Of a DNA stretch of 64,000 nt, positions 1 to 7,679 are shown one piece after another. The translations under genes were made by a program, and so were the position numbers. Under the pieces are notes generated by a model, which was given only the letters and a program-made list of their open reading frames with translations, made no database searches and had not been told where the DNA came from. The stretch covers positions 806,001 through 870,000 of the forward strand of contig NZ_JANFQP010000001.1 in assembly GCF_024436175.1 (NCBI RefSeq), written 5' to 3'. How positions within the stretch are numbered: position 1 is the first letter of the stretch; each line of letters begins with the position of its first letter. Source of the DNA: Kaistella montana (GTDB lineage Bacteria > Bacteroidota > Bacteroidia > Flavobacteriales > Weeksellaceae).

Positions 1-2986
1 AATTGATTTCCGGATTTTCTTCAATTTTGTAACCGATTTTGGTGCGGACTCCGTTTTCTTCAAAATATTTCGCTGTGCCTTCTGTAGCCCAGATTTTAAA
101 ACCGATTTCCTGAAATCTTCTTGCAATATCGCAAGCTTCTTCTTTGTGTTTATCGGCTACTGTGAATAAAATTGCACCATGAAGCGGCACTTTTCTTCCG
201 GAACCGATTAATCCTTTGTAAAGTGCTTTTTCGAGCGTCGTATCTTTTCCCATTACTTCGCCGGTGGACTTCATTTCCGGACCGAGCGAAATATCAACTT
301 TGGTTAATTTTGAGAAGGAAAATACCGGAACTTTTACGAAAATTCCTTCTTTATTTGGGGCTAAACCGTTTTTATATCCTAAATCTTTTAATTTTTGGCC
401 AAGAATTACTTTGGTGGCCAAATTTGCCATCGGGATTTCGGTGATTTTCGAAAGGAACGGAACAGTTCTACTCGATCTAGGATTCACTTCAATCGCATAA
501 ACATTTCCTTCAGAAAGCACATACTGAATATTCATTAAACCAATGACATTCAGACCTTTTGCCAATCTTTCGGTATAATCTACTAAAGTTGCAATTTGTT
601 CCTCTGAAATATGTTGCGGCGGATATACTGCGATGGAATCTCCCGAGTGAACTCCCGCTCTTTCGATATGCTCCATGATTCCAGGGATTACGACGGTTTC
701 ACCATCAGAAATCGCATCTACTTCCACTTCTTTTCCGGTTAAGTAACGGTCGATCAAAATGGGATGTTCGGAATTTTCTTTTACCGCGTTGGTCATGTAA
801 TGTTCGAGTTCTTTCTCGTCATACACAATTTCCATCGCTCTTCCACCTAAAACATAACTCGGACGAACCAAAACCGGGAAGCCGATCTCGTTTGCGATAA
901 CCAACGCTTCTTCTTTGGTGAAACAGGTTTTTCCCAAAGGTTGCGGAATCCCAAGTTCTTGCAATGCCGCCTCAAATTTGTTTCGGTTTTCTGCACGATC
1001 CAAATCTTCAAGTGAAGTTCCCAAAATTTGAACGCCATGAGCAGCCAATTTATCAGCTAAATTGATTGCGGTTTGTCCGCCAAACTGTACTACCACGCCT
1101 TTTGGCTTTTCGAGCTCTATGATGTTCATGACATCTTCTTCCGTCAAAGGTTCAAAATATAATTTGTCGGAAATCGAGAAATCGGTGGAAACAGTTTCCG
1201 GATTATTATTGATGATAATCGCTTCGTAACCAAGCTCTTTAATCGCCCAAACCGAGTGAACCGTTGCGTAATCGAACTCCACACCTTGTCCAATACGAAT
1301 CGGACCCGAACCGAGAACGATAATTTTTTCACGATTTGAAGGAACACTTTCATTTTCTTCTTCGTAAGTTCCGTAGAAATACGGCGTTTCACTTTCAAAT
1401 TCAGCGGCGCAAGTGTCCACCATTTTGTAAACCGGCATTACTCCGTTATTTTTTCTAAAATCGAAAATTTCTTTCTGATTAGAATTCCACAAATGAGCGA
1501 TGTGAAGATCCGCAAATCCTAGTTTTTTAGCTTGAAGTAAAATTTCTTTGTTAAATTTATTTTCAGCAATGACTTTTTCAAAATCGATCAATTTCTTGAT
1601 TTTCCAGATGAAAAATTTATCAATTTTGCTCCATTCTACGATTTTTTCCCAATCGTAACCTCTTCGCAAAGCATCACCAATAATGAACAATCGCTCATCA
1701 TCACAAATGCGGATTCTTCTTTCGATTTCGGCATCGGTTAAAGCTTCTGCTTGTTTTGTTTTAAGGCCGATATGTCTTAACCCGGTTTCCAAAGAACGGA
1801 TGGCTTTTTGCAAAGATTCCTCGAAATTTCTTCCGATGGCCATCACTTCTCCCGTCGCTTTCATTTGTGTGGAAAGTCGGCGATCAGCGGTTTCAAATTT
1901 ATCGAAAGGGAAACGCGGAAACTTAGTCACCACATAATCCAAAGCCGGTTCGAAACACGCGTAAGTCTTTCCTGTAACCGGATTCATGATTTCATCTAAA
2001 GTTAATCCGACCGCAATTTTCGCAGCGATTTTCGCAATTGGGTAACCGGTTGCTTTACTCGCCAAAGCCGATGAACGCGAAACCCGTGGATTTACTTCGA
2101 TAATATAATAATCAAAAGAATGTGGATCCAAAGCCAGCTGAACATTGCAACCACCTTCAATTCCCAAAGCGCGAATGATTTTCAATGAAGAATTTCTCAG
2201 CATTTGATATTCCCGATCGGAAAGTGTTTGCGAAGGCGCAACCACGATGGAATCACCCGTGTGAACGCCTACCGGATCGATGTTTTCCATATTACAAACA
2301 ACAATTGCGTTGTCGTTTTTATCGCGCATTACTTCATATTCGATTTCTTTGAAACCGGCGATCGATTTTTCAATCAAACATTGCGTTACCGGTGAATATT
2401 TCAATCCGAAACTTGCGATTTCCTTCAGTTCTTCTTCGTTGTGAGCAATTCCGCCACCGGTTCCGCCCATCGTAAAAGCTGGACGAACAATGACCGGATA
2501 ACCGATGTTTTGGGCAAATTCCAATGCACCTTGAACAGTATTCACGATGTCGGATTCGGGAACTGGTTCGTTGAGTTCGTTCATTAATTCGCGGAATAAA
2601 TCGCGATCTTCTGCCTGATTAATCGCAGAAAGTTTAGTTCCTAAAACTTCTACTTTACATTCTTCCAGAATTCCAGATTTTTCCAATTCTACCGCCATGT
2701 TGAGGCCGGTTTGTCCGCCCAAAGTTGGCAAAAGTGCATCTGGTCGTTCTTTTCTGATGATGTGGCTCACAAACTGCAGCGAAATCGGTTCGATATAAAC
2801 TTTATCGGCGATTTCCACATCGGTCATGATGGTTGCAGGATTCGAGTTAATCAAAATCACTTTGTAACCTTCTTCTCTCAAAGCCAAGCAAGCCTGAGTT
2901 CCCGCGTAATCAAATTCCGCAGCTTGCCCGATGATGATTGGACCGGAACCGATTACAAGGATTGTTTTTATGTCGTTTCTTTTCAT
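1..2986 (-). CDS. carB: Carbamoyl-phosphate synthase large subunit, C-terminus cut by window edge
   Basis: This is the large subunit of cytoplasmic carbamoyl-phosphate synthase, which makes carbamoyl phosphate for pyrimidines and arginine from ammonia channelled from CarA. The reverse-strand frame opens at the ATG at 2986 and runs unbroken to the window edge, giving about 995 of the roughly 1060-1080 residues usual for the family. The start reads [20 protein letters not shown], the typical N-terminus with its glycine-rich loop, followed by [10 protein letters not shown] and [10 protein letters not shown]. Both ATP-grasp halves are present; only the end of the C-terminal allosteric domain is missing. 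It is the last gene of pyrB-carA-carB, separated from carA by a small inserted gene. Identification is very secure. Confidence 0.97.
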   Translation of the reverse strand, partial: MKRNDIKTILVIGSGPIIIGQAAEFDYAGTQACLALREEGYKVILINSNPATIMTDVEIADKVYIEPISLQFVSHIIRKERPDALLPTLGGQTGLNMAVELEKSGILEECKVEVLGTKLSAINQAEDRDLFRELMNELNEPVPESDIVNTVQGALEFAQNIGYPVIVRPAFTMGGTGGGIAHNEEELKEIASFGLKYSPVTQCLIEKSIAGFKEIEYEVMRDKNDNAIVVCNMENIDPVGVHTGDSIVVAPSQTLSDREYQMLRNSSLKIIRALGIEGGCNVQLALDPHSFDYYIIEVNPRVSRSSALASKATGYPIAKIAAKIAVGLTLDEIMNPVTGKTYACFEPALDYVVTKFPRFPFDKFETADRRLSTQMKATGEVMAIGRNFEESLQKAIRSLETGLRHIGLKTKQAEALTDAEIERRIRICDDERLFIIGDALRRGYDWEKIVEWSKIDKFFIWKIKKLIDFEKVIAENKFNKEILLQAKKLGFADLHIAHLWNSNQKEIFDFRKNNGVMPVYKMVDTCAAEFESETPYFYGTYEEENESVPSNREKIIVLGSGPIRIGQGVEFDYATVHSVWAIKELGYEAIIINNNPETVSTDFSISDKLYFEPLTEEDVMNIIELEKPKGVVVQFGGQTAINLADKLAAHGVQILGTSLEDLDRAENRNKFEAALQELGIPQPLGKTCFTKEEALVIANEIGFPVLVRPSYVLGGRAMEIVYDEKELEHYMTNAVKENSEHPILIDRYLTGKEVEVDAISDGETVVIPGIMEHIERAGVHSGDSIAVYPPQHISEEQIATLVDYTERLAKGLNVIGLMNIQYVLSEGNVYAIEVNPRSSRTVPFLSKITEIPMANLATKVILGQKLKDLGYKNGLAPNKEGIFVKVPVFSFSKLTKVDISLGPEMKSTGEVMGKDTTLEKALYKGLIGSGRKVPLHGAILFTVADKHKEEACDIARRFQEIGFKIWATEGTAKYFEENGVRTKIGYKIEENPEIN

Positions 2987-2997
2987 TTTTAAAATTA

Positions 2998-3436
2998 TTA
3001 GACAACAGATGTCAGATGTCAGATTCTAGACTATTTTTGTTTTAAATTACTTTTTAAATTTGCCTTGAAAGAATAAATCATTCTTTGAATTTCATTAAGT
3101 TTTGATATTAAACTATTGACTTTTTCTGCATCTAATAAATTTAATTCACGTGTCAGAATTAATTGTGTCTGTAATTCAAAAGAGGAAGCATTTGCAATTG
3201 CAAGAAAATGAAAAAATTCACTATCGTTGTTTCTTCCAGCTCCTTCTGCAATATTTGAGGGAATCGAAATTACCGATCTTTTAATTTGAGAAATCAAACC
3301 AAATTTTTCATCGTTTGGTAAATCTGCACAAACAATATAAACCTCCTTCAAAGGCTCAATTGATTTCTGCCAAAAAAGTAATTTCTCAAAATTATGCATA
3401 GTAAAGTCTGTTATCTGATGTCTAATATCTGAAATC
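2998..3436 (-). mobile_element. Candidate minimal element: four-helix-bundle gene between inverted TCTGA-rich arms
   Basis: The single ORF between carA and carB is bounded by two related sequences in inverted orientation. One arm (2998-3031) carries TTAGACA followed by repeats of CAGATGT. The other (3406-3436) reads GTCTGTTATCTGATGTCTAA and ends in ATCTGAAATC. Both are built from TCTGA-like words spaced 7-8 bases apart. The element starts five bases after the carA stop codon. A gene-free pair of similar arms lies between atpD and atpC (49502-49563). Mobility is inferred from this pattern; no target-site duplication or transposase was identified. Confidence 0.5.
3031..3399 (-). CDS. Four-helix-bundle protein, 23S rRNA intervening-sequence family
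   Basis: This 122-residue protein belongs to the four-helix-bundle family first known from ORFs inside 23S rRNA intervening sequences; the family also includes the accessory protein of diversity-generating retroelements. The signature is SIPSNIAEGAGR at residues 45-56, followed by FFHFLAIANAS, and the whole chain is helical. I chose the ATG at 3399 (MHNFEKLLFW) because the upstream in-frame TTG at 3438 lies inside the flanking repeat. It interrupts carA-carB in the same orientation and is probably co-transcribed. The molecular role is unknown; related proteins form basic pentamers that bind nucleic acid. Confidence 0.85.
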   Translation of the reverse strand: MHNFEKLLFWQKSIEPLKEVYIVCADLPNDEKFGLISQIKRSVISIPSNIAEGAGRNNDSEFFHFLAIANASSFELQTQLILTRELNLLDAEKVNSLISKLNEIQRMIYSFKANLKSNLKQK

Positions 3437-3441
3437 AAAAG

Positions 3442-4515
3442 TTATTTTTTAAACTCCTCCATCAACTCAATAAACTCATCAAACAAATAATTCGCGTCTT
3501 CCGGGCCTGGACTTGCTTCCGGGTGATATTGTACGCTGAAACATGGATGGATTTTATGCCTTAAACCTTCGTTGGTACGGTCGTTTAGGGCGATGTGGGT
3601 TTCTTCCAAATCGGTGTTTTTTAAACTTTCCTGATCTACTGCATACCCGTGATTTTGAGAAGTGATCGCCACTTTATTTTTAGCTAAATCTAAAACGGGA
3701 TGATTTCCACCTCTATGCCCGAATTTCAGTTTGTAAGTTTTCGCTCCACAAGCCAAAGCAATCAATTGATGTCCCAAACAAATTCCGAAAATTGGGACTT
3801 TTCCGAGTAATCCGTTGATCAATTCCGACGCTCCTTTCACATCTTGTGGATCTCCAGGACCATTGGAAAGCATGATTCCATCGGGATTCATCAACAAAAT
3901 CTCTTCGGCGGTAACATTTTGGGAAACCACTTTTACATCGCAATCTCTTTGGGCAAGTTCGCGCAGAATTCCGAGTTTAGAACCGAAATCCACTAAAACC
4001 ACGTTCAAACCTCTTCCTGGATTTGCATAAGCCGTTTTTGTCGAAACCATTTCCACCTGATTGGTTGGGAAATCGGTTGATTTTAAAGATTCAATTACTG
4101 TATTTTCTTCTGAGTTTTCAGCTACAATTTTACCTTTTACAACTCCTTTGCTGCGCAAAACTCTTGTTAGTCTTCTGGTATCAATTCCGGAAATTCCGGA
4201 TAATTTCTTTTTCTGAAAAAACTCATCCAAAGTGAGTTGATTTCTGAAATTCGAGGGGAAATCGCACAATTCTTTTACAATCAAACCTTTAATTGCGGGT
4301 TCGAGACTTTCATAATCGTCGCGGTTGATCCCATAATTTCCAATAAGCGGATAGGTCATACATACAATCTGTCCGCAATAGGACGGATCTGAAATAAGTT
4401 CCTGATAGCCAGTCATTCCGGTATTGAAAACCACTTCGCCGTCAATTTCTTGCTCTGCACCGAAACCTTCACCGTGGAAAACTTCACCAGATTCCAAAAC
4501 TAATTTTTTCTTCAT
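3442..4515 (-). CDS. carA: Carbamoyl-phosphate synthase small (glutaminase) subunit
   Basis: This subunit hydrolyses glutamine and passes ammonia to CarB. The 357 residues match the family length. The N-terminal small-subunit domain contains FNTGMTGYQE (about residues 30-39). The C-terminal class I glutamine amidotransferase domain contains GICLGHQL with nucleophile Cys246, LSNGPGDP near residue 217, and the His/Glu pair in SVQYHPEA near the end. It lies downstream of pyrB with a 48-base gap and upstream of the inserted four-helix-bundle gene and carB, so it belongs to the pyrimidine operon. The start is the ATG giving MKKKLVLESGEVFHG, the usual N-terminus. Confidence 0.97.
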   Translation of the reverse strand: MKKKLVLESGEVFHGEGFGAEQEIDGEVVFNTGMTGYQELISDPSYCGQIVCMTYPLIGNYGINRDDYESLEPAIKGLIVKELCDFPSNFRNQLTLDEFFQKKKLSGISGIDTRRLTRVLRSKGVVKGKIVAENSEENTVIESLKSTDFPTNQVEMVSTKTAYANPGRGLNVVLVDFGSKLGILRELAQRDCDVKVVSQNVTAEEILLMNPDGIMLSNGPGDPQDVKGASELINGLLGKVPIFGICLGHQLIALACGAKTYKLKFGHRGGNHPVLDLAKNKVAITSQNHGYAVDQESLKNTDLEETHIALNDRTNEGLRHKIHPCFSVQYHPEASPGPEDANYLFDEFIELMEEFKK

Positions 4516-4563
4516 TTTATCAATATTTCGGCGCTTTGCACCTTATTATTTAAGTTTATATTT

Positions 4564-5454
4564 TTATTTAAAGGAGAATCCTTTTTTTTCTAAAGCATCT
4601 TTTAAAATTGCCATTCTTGCGAACACTCCGTTTTCCATTTGTTTGAAAATTCTGGAGCGAGGAGATTCTATCAAATCATTATGAATCTCTACGCCTCTGT
4701 TGATGGGTGCAGGATGCATAATGATCGCATTTTTTTTCATCACTTTTTCTCTTTCCAGAGTTAATCCGAATTTTTTGTGATAATTATCGGTTGATATTTT
4801 CATTTTCTCATCATGTCGCTCGTGTTGAATTCTGAGCAACATCAGCACATCAACTTCTTTCACTAAATCATCGATAGAGAGATAAGTTCCGTTGATAATT
4901 GTTCCTTCATCAAACCATTTTTCAGGACCAGAAAAATAAACTTTTGCACCTAATTTTCTAAGAGCAACTGCATTAGAATTAGCTACTCTACTGTGTTTTA
5001 CATCACCTACAATTCCTATTTTCAAACCTTTGAATTTTCCGAATTCCTGTTGGATGGTCATCAAATCCAACAAAGTTTGCGAAGGATGGTTTCCGGTTCC
5101 GTCGCCACCATTGATGATAGGAATATCGATTTCTTTTAACTCCTCATAAAACTTATCTTGTTTATGGCGAATTACCAAAAGATTTACACCCAAACTTTTA
5201 AGAGTTTTCACAGTGTCATAAAGCGATTCTCCTTTATTTACCGAACTCGAAGTTACATCGAAAGGCACCACATTGAGTCCTAATTTACGTTCTGCGATAT
5301 GAAAACTGGTTTTGGTGCGCGTGCTGTCTTCAAAAAAAAGGTTGGAAACGTAAATTTCTTCTTGAGCTTTTAGAACTTTTCCTTTTGAAAATTCTTCGGC
5401 TGAAATTAATAAAGAATTAATTTTTTCTACGGTTAAGTCGGTGGTTGTAAGCAT
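4564..5454 (-). CDS. pyrB: Aspartate carbamoyltransferase catalytic subunit
   Basis: This enzyme condenses carbamoyl phosphate with aspartate, the committed step of pyrimidine synthesis. The carbamoyl-phosphate loop is FFEDSTRTKTSF near residues 41-52, followed by SSVNKGES (the 80s loop) and GNHPSQTLLD; MHPAPINRGVEI lies near the C-terminus. The length of 296 residues is slightly under the usual 305-310. No pyrI-type regulatory subunit is adjacent. It is the first gene of the operon, and a leader ORF, a U-rich stretch and an intrinsic terminator lie just upstream, which suggests control by transcription attenuation. Confidence 0.97.
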   Translation of the reverse strand: MLTTTDLTVEKINSLLISAEEFSKGKVLKAQEEIYVSNLFFEDSTRTKTSFHIAERKLGLNVVPFDVTSSSVNKGESLYDTVKTLKSLGVNLLVIRHKQDKFYEELKEIDIPIINGGDGTGNHPSQTLLDLMTIQQEFGKFKGLKIGIVGDVKHSRVANSNAVALRKLGAKVYFSGPEKWFDEGTIINGTYLSIDDLVKEVDVLMLLRIQHERHDEKMKISTDNYHKKFGLTLEREKVMKKNAIIMHPAPINRGVEIHNDLIESPRSRIFKQMENGVFARMAILKDALEKKGFSFK

Positions 5455-5473
5455 ATTTTTTTCAGTTTAGGTC

Positions 5474-5503
5474 AAAAAAAAACGAAGCCAAAAAAGCTTC
5501 GTT
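5474..5503 (-). terminator. Intrinsic terminator in the pyrB leader (candidate attenuator)
   Basis: On the minus strand AACGAAGC and GCTTCGTT form an 8-bp stem around a 7-base T-rich loop, followed by at least seven T. It ends about 20 bases before the pyrB start. No gene on this strand lies upstream, so the hairpin can only act on the pyr leader transcript. On the plus strand it lacks a T tract. Confidence 0.8.
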
Positions 5504-5576
5504 ATAAAAAACAAATATTGTTAATGTCGGCAAAATTGCCTGTCTGTAAATCGTCTAATGGAAATATTCTTTTCAT
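5502..5576 (-). CDS. pyrB leader peptide (24 residues), candidate
   Basis: A short ORF starts with ATG at 5576, begins MKRIFPLDDLQTGNF and ends in NNICFL before a TAA at 5504-5502, exactly at the foot of the terminator hairpin. The stretch TTTGTTTTTTATAAC just before the stop is U-rich in the RNA, like the UTP-sensitive pause region of the E. coli pyrBI leader. The ORF is out of frame with pyrB. The start lies only 6 bases after the promoter -7 element, so the leader would be almost or fully leaderless. Translation is not proven; position and architecture are the evidence. Confidence 0.55.
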   Translation of the reverse strand: MKRIFPLDDLQTGNFADINNICFL

Positions 5577-5582
5577 TAGGTG

Positions 5583-5611
5583 CAAAGATAGAAATTTATT
5601 TTGAACAACAA
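5583..5611 (-). promoter_or_regulatory. Promoter of the pyrB operon
   Basis: On the minus strand the -7 element TATCTTTG (5590-5583) matches the Bacteroidota consensus TAnnTTTG exactly. A TTG (5611-5609) lies 18 bases upstream, in the expected -33 position. Transcription would start near 5579-5576, at the leader ORF start. Confidence 0.7.
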
Positions 5612-5713
5612 AGATGATTTTTGAAACGAATTATTTAAAAATCTAATATTTCTTTAAATTGTAATCGTTAAAAGCTATTTACCAACCATAAAATCAAATT
5701 ATTAATAAAAAAT

Positions 5714-5746
5714 TTGTCCTTTCAATGCTAAATTAATATATATTTG
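5714..5746 (+). promoter_or_regulatory. Promoter of the zinc-ribbon/HTH gene
   Basis: TTG at 5714-5716 and TATATTTG at 5739-5746 are separated by 22 bases, fitting the TTG/TAnnTTTG promoter. The start codon at 5763 is about 16 bases downstream, so the 5' leader is very short. Confidence 0.6.
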
Positions 5747-5762
5747 CTAAAAAAGTATAGTT

Positions 5763-6179
5763 ATGTCCAATTCATGTCCGAAATGTCAACAAAAGAACAT
5801 CGTGAAAAGTGGAATCGTGAAAGAGCGACAACGCTTCCTGTGCAGAGATTGCAACTATTATTTCACCGTAAAAAAATTAGGGAAACAAATTGATGATTAT
5901 TACGTTACAAAAGCGCTACAATTGTATCTCGAAGGTTTGTCTTTCCGGGAAATTGAGAGAATTATCGGCGTTTCTCATGTTACGATAAGCTCTTGGATCA
6001 AAAAATACAATATCAAAAGACCACCACACTCTGAGTTTCATACCAGCTACAAAGTTTTCAAACAAAGCGAACTGATTTCCTTTATCCAAAACGAAGAAAA
6101 CATCAAAGGTTCCGGTCTCATTATCACTGAATTTGGAGATAAGTACATGATGATAAAATGGGAAAGATTTAAAAAATAA
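5763..6179 (+). CDS. Zinc-ribbon plus helix-turn-helix protein, IS1 InsA-like
   Basis: This 138-residue protein starts with a zinc ribbon (CPKCQQ near residue 5 and CRDCNYYF near residue 27) followed by an HTH reading ALQLYLEGLSFREIERIIGV and VSHVTISSWIKKY. This is the arrangement of the InsA/N-terminal part of IS1-family transposases. No DDE catalytic domain follows, no terminal inverted repeats are evident, and the gene has its own promoter. The last 50 residues (FKQSELISFIQNEENIKGSGLIITEFGDKY) do not resemble a transposase. I infer a domesticated DNA-binding regulator. It sits at the head of the carboxylate-uptake locus, whose porin starts 136 bases downstream. The target is unknown. Confidence 0.7.
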   Translation: MSNSCPKCQQKNIVKSGIVKERQRFLCRDCNYYFTVKKLGKQIDDYYVTKALQLYLEGLSFREIERIIGVSHVTISSWIKKYNIKRPPHSEFHTSYKVFKQSELISFIQNEENIKGSGLIITEFGDKYMMIKWERFKK

Positions 6180-6260
6180 TATAAGTTCCTATCAATTTAT
6201 TCAACAAAATTTCATTAAACTATACCATTACCATAAATATATATTAAATTTCTTAAAATA

Positions 6261-6307
6261 AATTTTTAGTTTCATTTTCGTTCCTGTAAAAATACCAACT
6301 AAAAATT
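6261..6307 (+). repeat. Perfect 11-bp inverted repeat in front of the porin gene
   Basis: AATTTTTAGTT at 6261-6271 is matched by its exact complement AACTAAAAATT at 6297-6307, with 25 bases between. The second arm ends 8 bases before the porin start codon. It could be a regulator site or a long hairpin masking the start region. The arms are AT-rich, so chance cannot be excluded. Confidence 0.45.
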
Positions 6308-6315
6308 ATTAAACT

Positions 6316-7635
6316 ATGAAGAAAATAACAGTTTTATTAGGAATTATTCCTTCGTTATTTCTACAATCTTTTTTGTATGCTCAGGAAACCCCTTCTAACG
6401 AAGAACTTTTGAAAAGAATTGAAGCGTTGGAAGCCGAAAAAAACAAACCTAAAGAATGGGACGCCTCTTTTTACGGCTGGGTAAGGACCGATTACAATTT
6501 CGATAGCCGACAATCCGCGTACTCTAGGGAATACAATTTGAATCTTTATCCTTTAGATGAAAAATTAGATGCAAACGGAAAAGACATCAACGATGCCGGT
6601 GGAAGCAACTTTCTTTCGATAACCACTCGAGTTGGAATGAAATTTAAAGGTCCGGATGTTTGGGGAGCCAAAGCTACCGGAAATATTGAAGCCGACTTTT
6701 TCGGAAATACCGAACTCAACAAAAGTTCAGCAGGAAGCGGAAGTATCGGTCTCATGAGACTTAGACACGCCACTGCGACGCTCACTTGGCCAAAAACAGC
6801 GCTTACATTTGGGCAAACTTGGTACCCAGCTTTTATTCCTGATGTTTTCCCAGGAGTTGCCAATTTCAATACCGGAATACTATTCAACCCTTTCGGTTGG
6901 GCCGGACAAGTAAAACTCACTCAAAAAATCACTCCTGAATTATCTTTCAGTGCTGTTGCCTACAAAGACCGCGAATTCCAAACCGCGAATGCAACCGGAG
7001 CTTCTACGAATTCCGCTACTTTTAATTCCTCAGTTCCTACTTTCCACGGTCAATTACAATTTAAAAATAAATCAATCCTCGCCGGAGCCGGCGCAGAATA
7101 TCAATCTTTGAAACCTGTAATAGAGTCTGGCGGATTGGTTTCTGATGAAAAAGTAAATTCTGAAATGTTTTTTGGATATTTTAAATATGCCAATGAAAAA
7201 GTAATCGCAAAGCTTTACGGAATTACTGGTGGAAACCTTCATCATTTGGTAATGATCGGTGGATTTGCTGGTTATGAAAATCCAAATGGAATTGAATCAT
7301 ATAAACCTACCAAAACATCCGCATTTTGGGTAGATCTTGCAAGTGCAAATCCTAAAATAGCACCTGGTGTTTTCTTCGGATACACCAAAAATTCGGGAGT
7401 AGATGCAGGATTTAAAAATCTTTACGTCAGAGGTGCATCCGGAACAAGAATTTTAGATCAAGTTTGGCGCGCATCTGCAAGAGTTGATTTTAAACAAAAC
7501 AAATTCAACATTTCACCGGAAATCGAATACACTGCCGCAACATGGGGAGATATGGACTCGGAAGCAACTGCAGCAAATAACCTGAAAGATGTAGGCAACT
7601 TACGAGCAATGGTAAGAGTGATGTATTCTTTCTAA
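6316..7635 (+). CDS. Outer-membrane porin, DcaP-like
   Basis: The 439-residue protein has a signal peptide (MKKITVLLGIIPSLFLQSFLYAQ), a short coiled-coil segment (NEELLKRIEALEAEKNKP, residues 28-45) and a beta-barrel beginning SFYGWVRTDYNFD. The N-terminal coiled coil followed by YGWVRTD and a barrel ending in ...AMVRVMYSF with a terminal Phe fits trimeric DcaP-type porins. FGQTWYPAFIPDVFPGVANF is also typical. It precedes an MHS-type permease and carboxylate activation enzymes, so it probably admits small organic acids across the outer membrane; that substrate is inferred from context only. Confidence 0.75.
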   Translation: MKKITVLLGIIPSLFLQSFLYAQETPSNEELLKRIEALEAEKNKPKEWDASFYGWVRTDYNFDSRQSAYSREYNLNLYPLDEKLDANGKDINDAGGSNFLSITTRVGMKFKGPDVWGAKATGNIEADFFGNTELNKSSAGSGSIGLMRLRHATATLTWPKTALTFGQTWYPAFIPDVFPGVANFNTGILFNPFGWAGQVKLTQKITPELSFSAVAYKDREFQTANATGASTNSATFNSSVPTFHGQLQFKNKSILAGAGAEYQSLKPVIESGGLVSDEKVNSEMFFGYFKYANEKVIAKLYGITGGNLHHLVMIGGFAGYENPNGIESYKPTKTSAFWVDLASANPKIAPGVFFGYTKNSGVDAGFKNLYVRGASGTRILDQVWRASARVDFKQNKFNISPEIEYTAATWGDMDSEATAANNLKDVGNLRAMVRVMYSF

Positions 7636-7679
7636 ATTTTAAAAATATTTTAATAAAAAAACACCAAATACAAAATACT

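Noticed and set aside
3031-3399. Four-helix-bundle gene as evidence of a nearby 23S rRNA intervening sequence
   Set aside because: No rRNA sequence is present on either side; the gene lies in a protein operon.
5677-5692. GG-N10-GC on the minus strand upstream of the pyr promoter
   Set aside because: The -12 half (TAGC) is poor, and the canonical TTG/TAnnTTTG promoter closer to pyrB with the leader ORF explains the region better.
5763-6179. Zinc-ribbon/HTH gene as part of an intact IS1 element
   Set aside because: No DDE transposase frame and no terminal inverted repeats were found around it.
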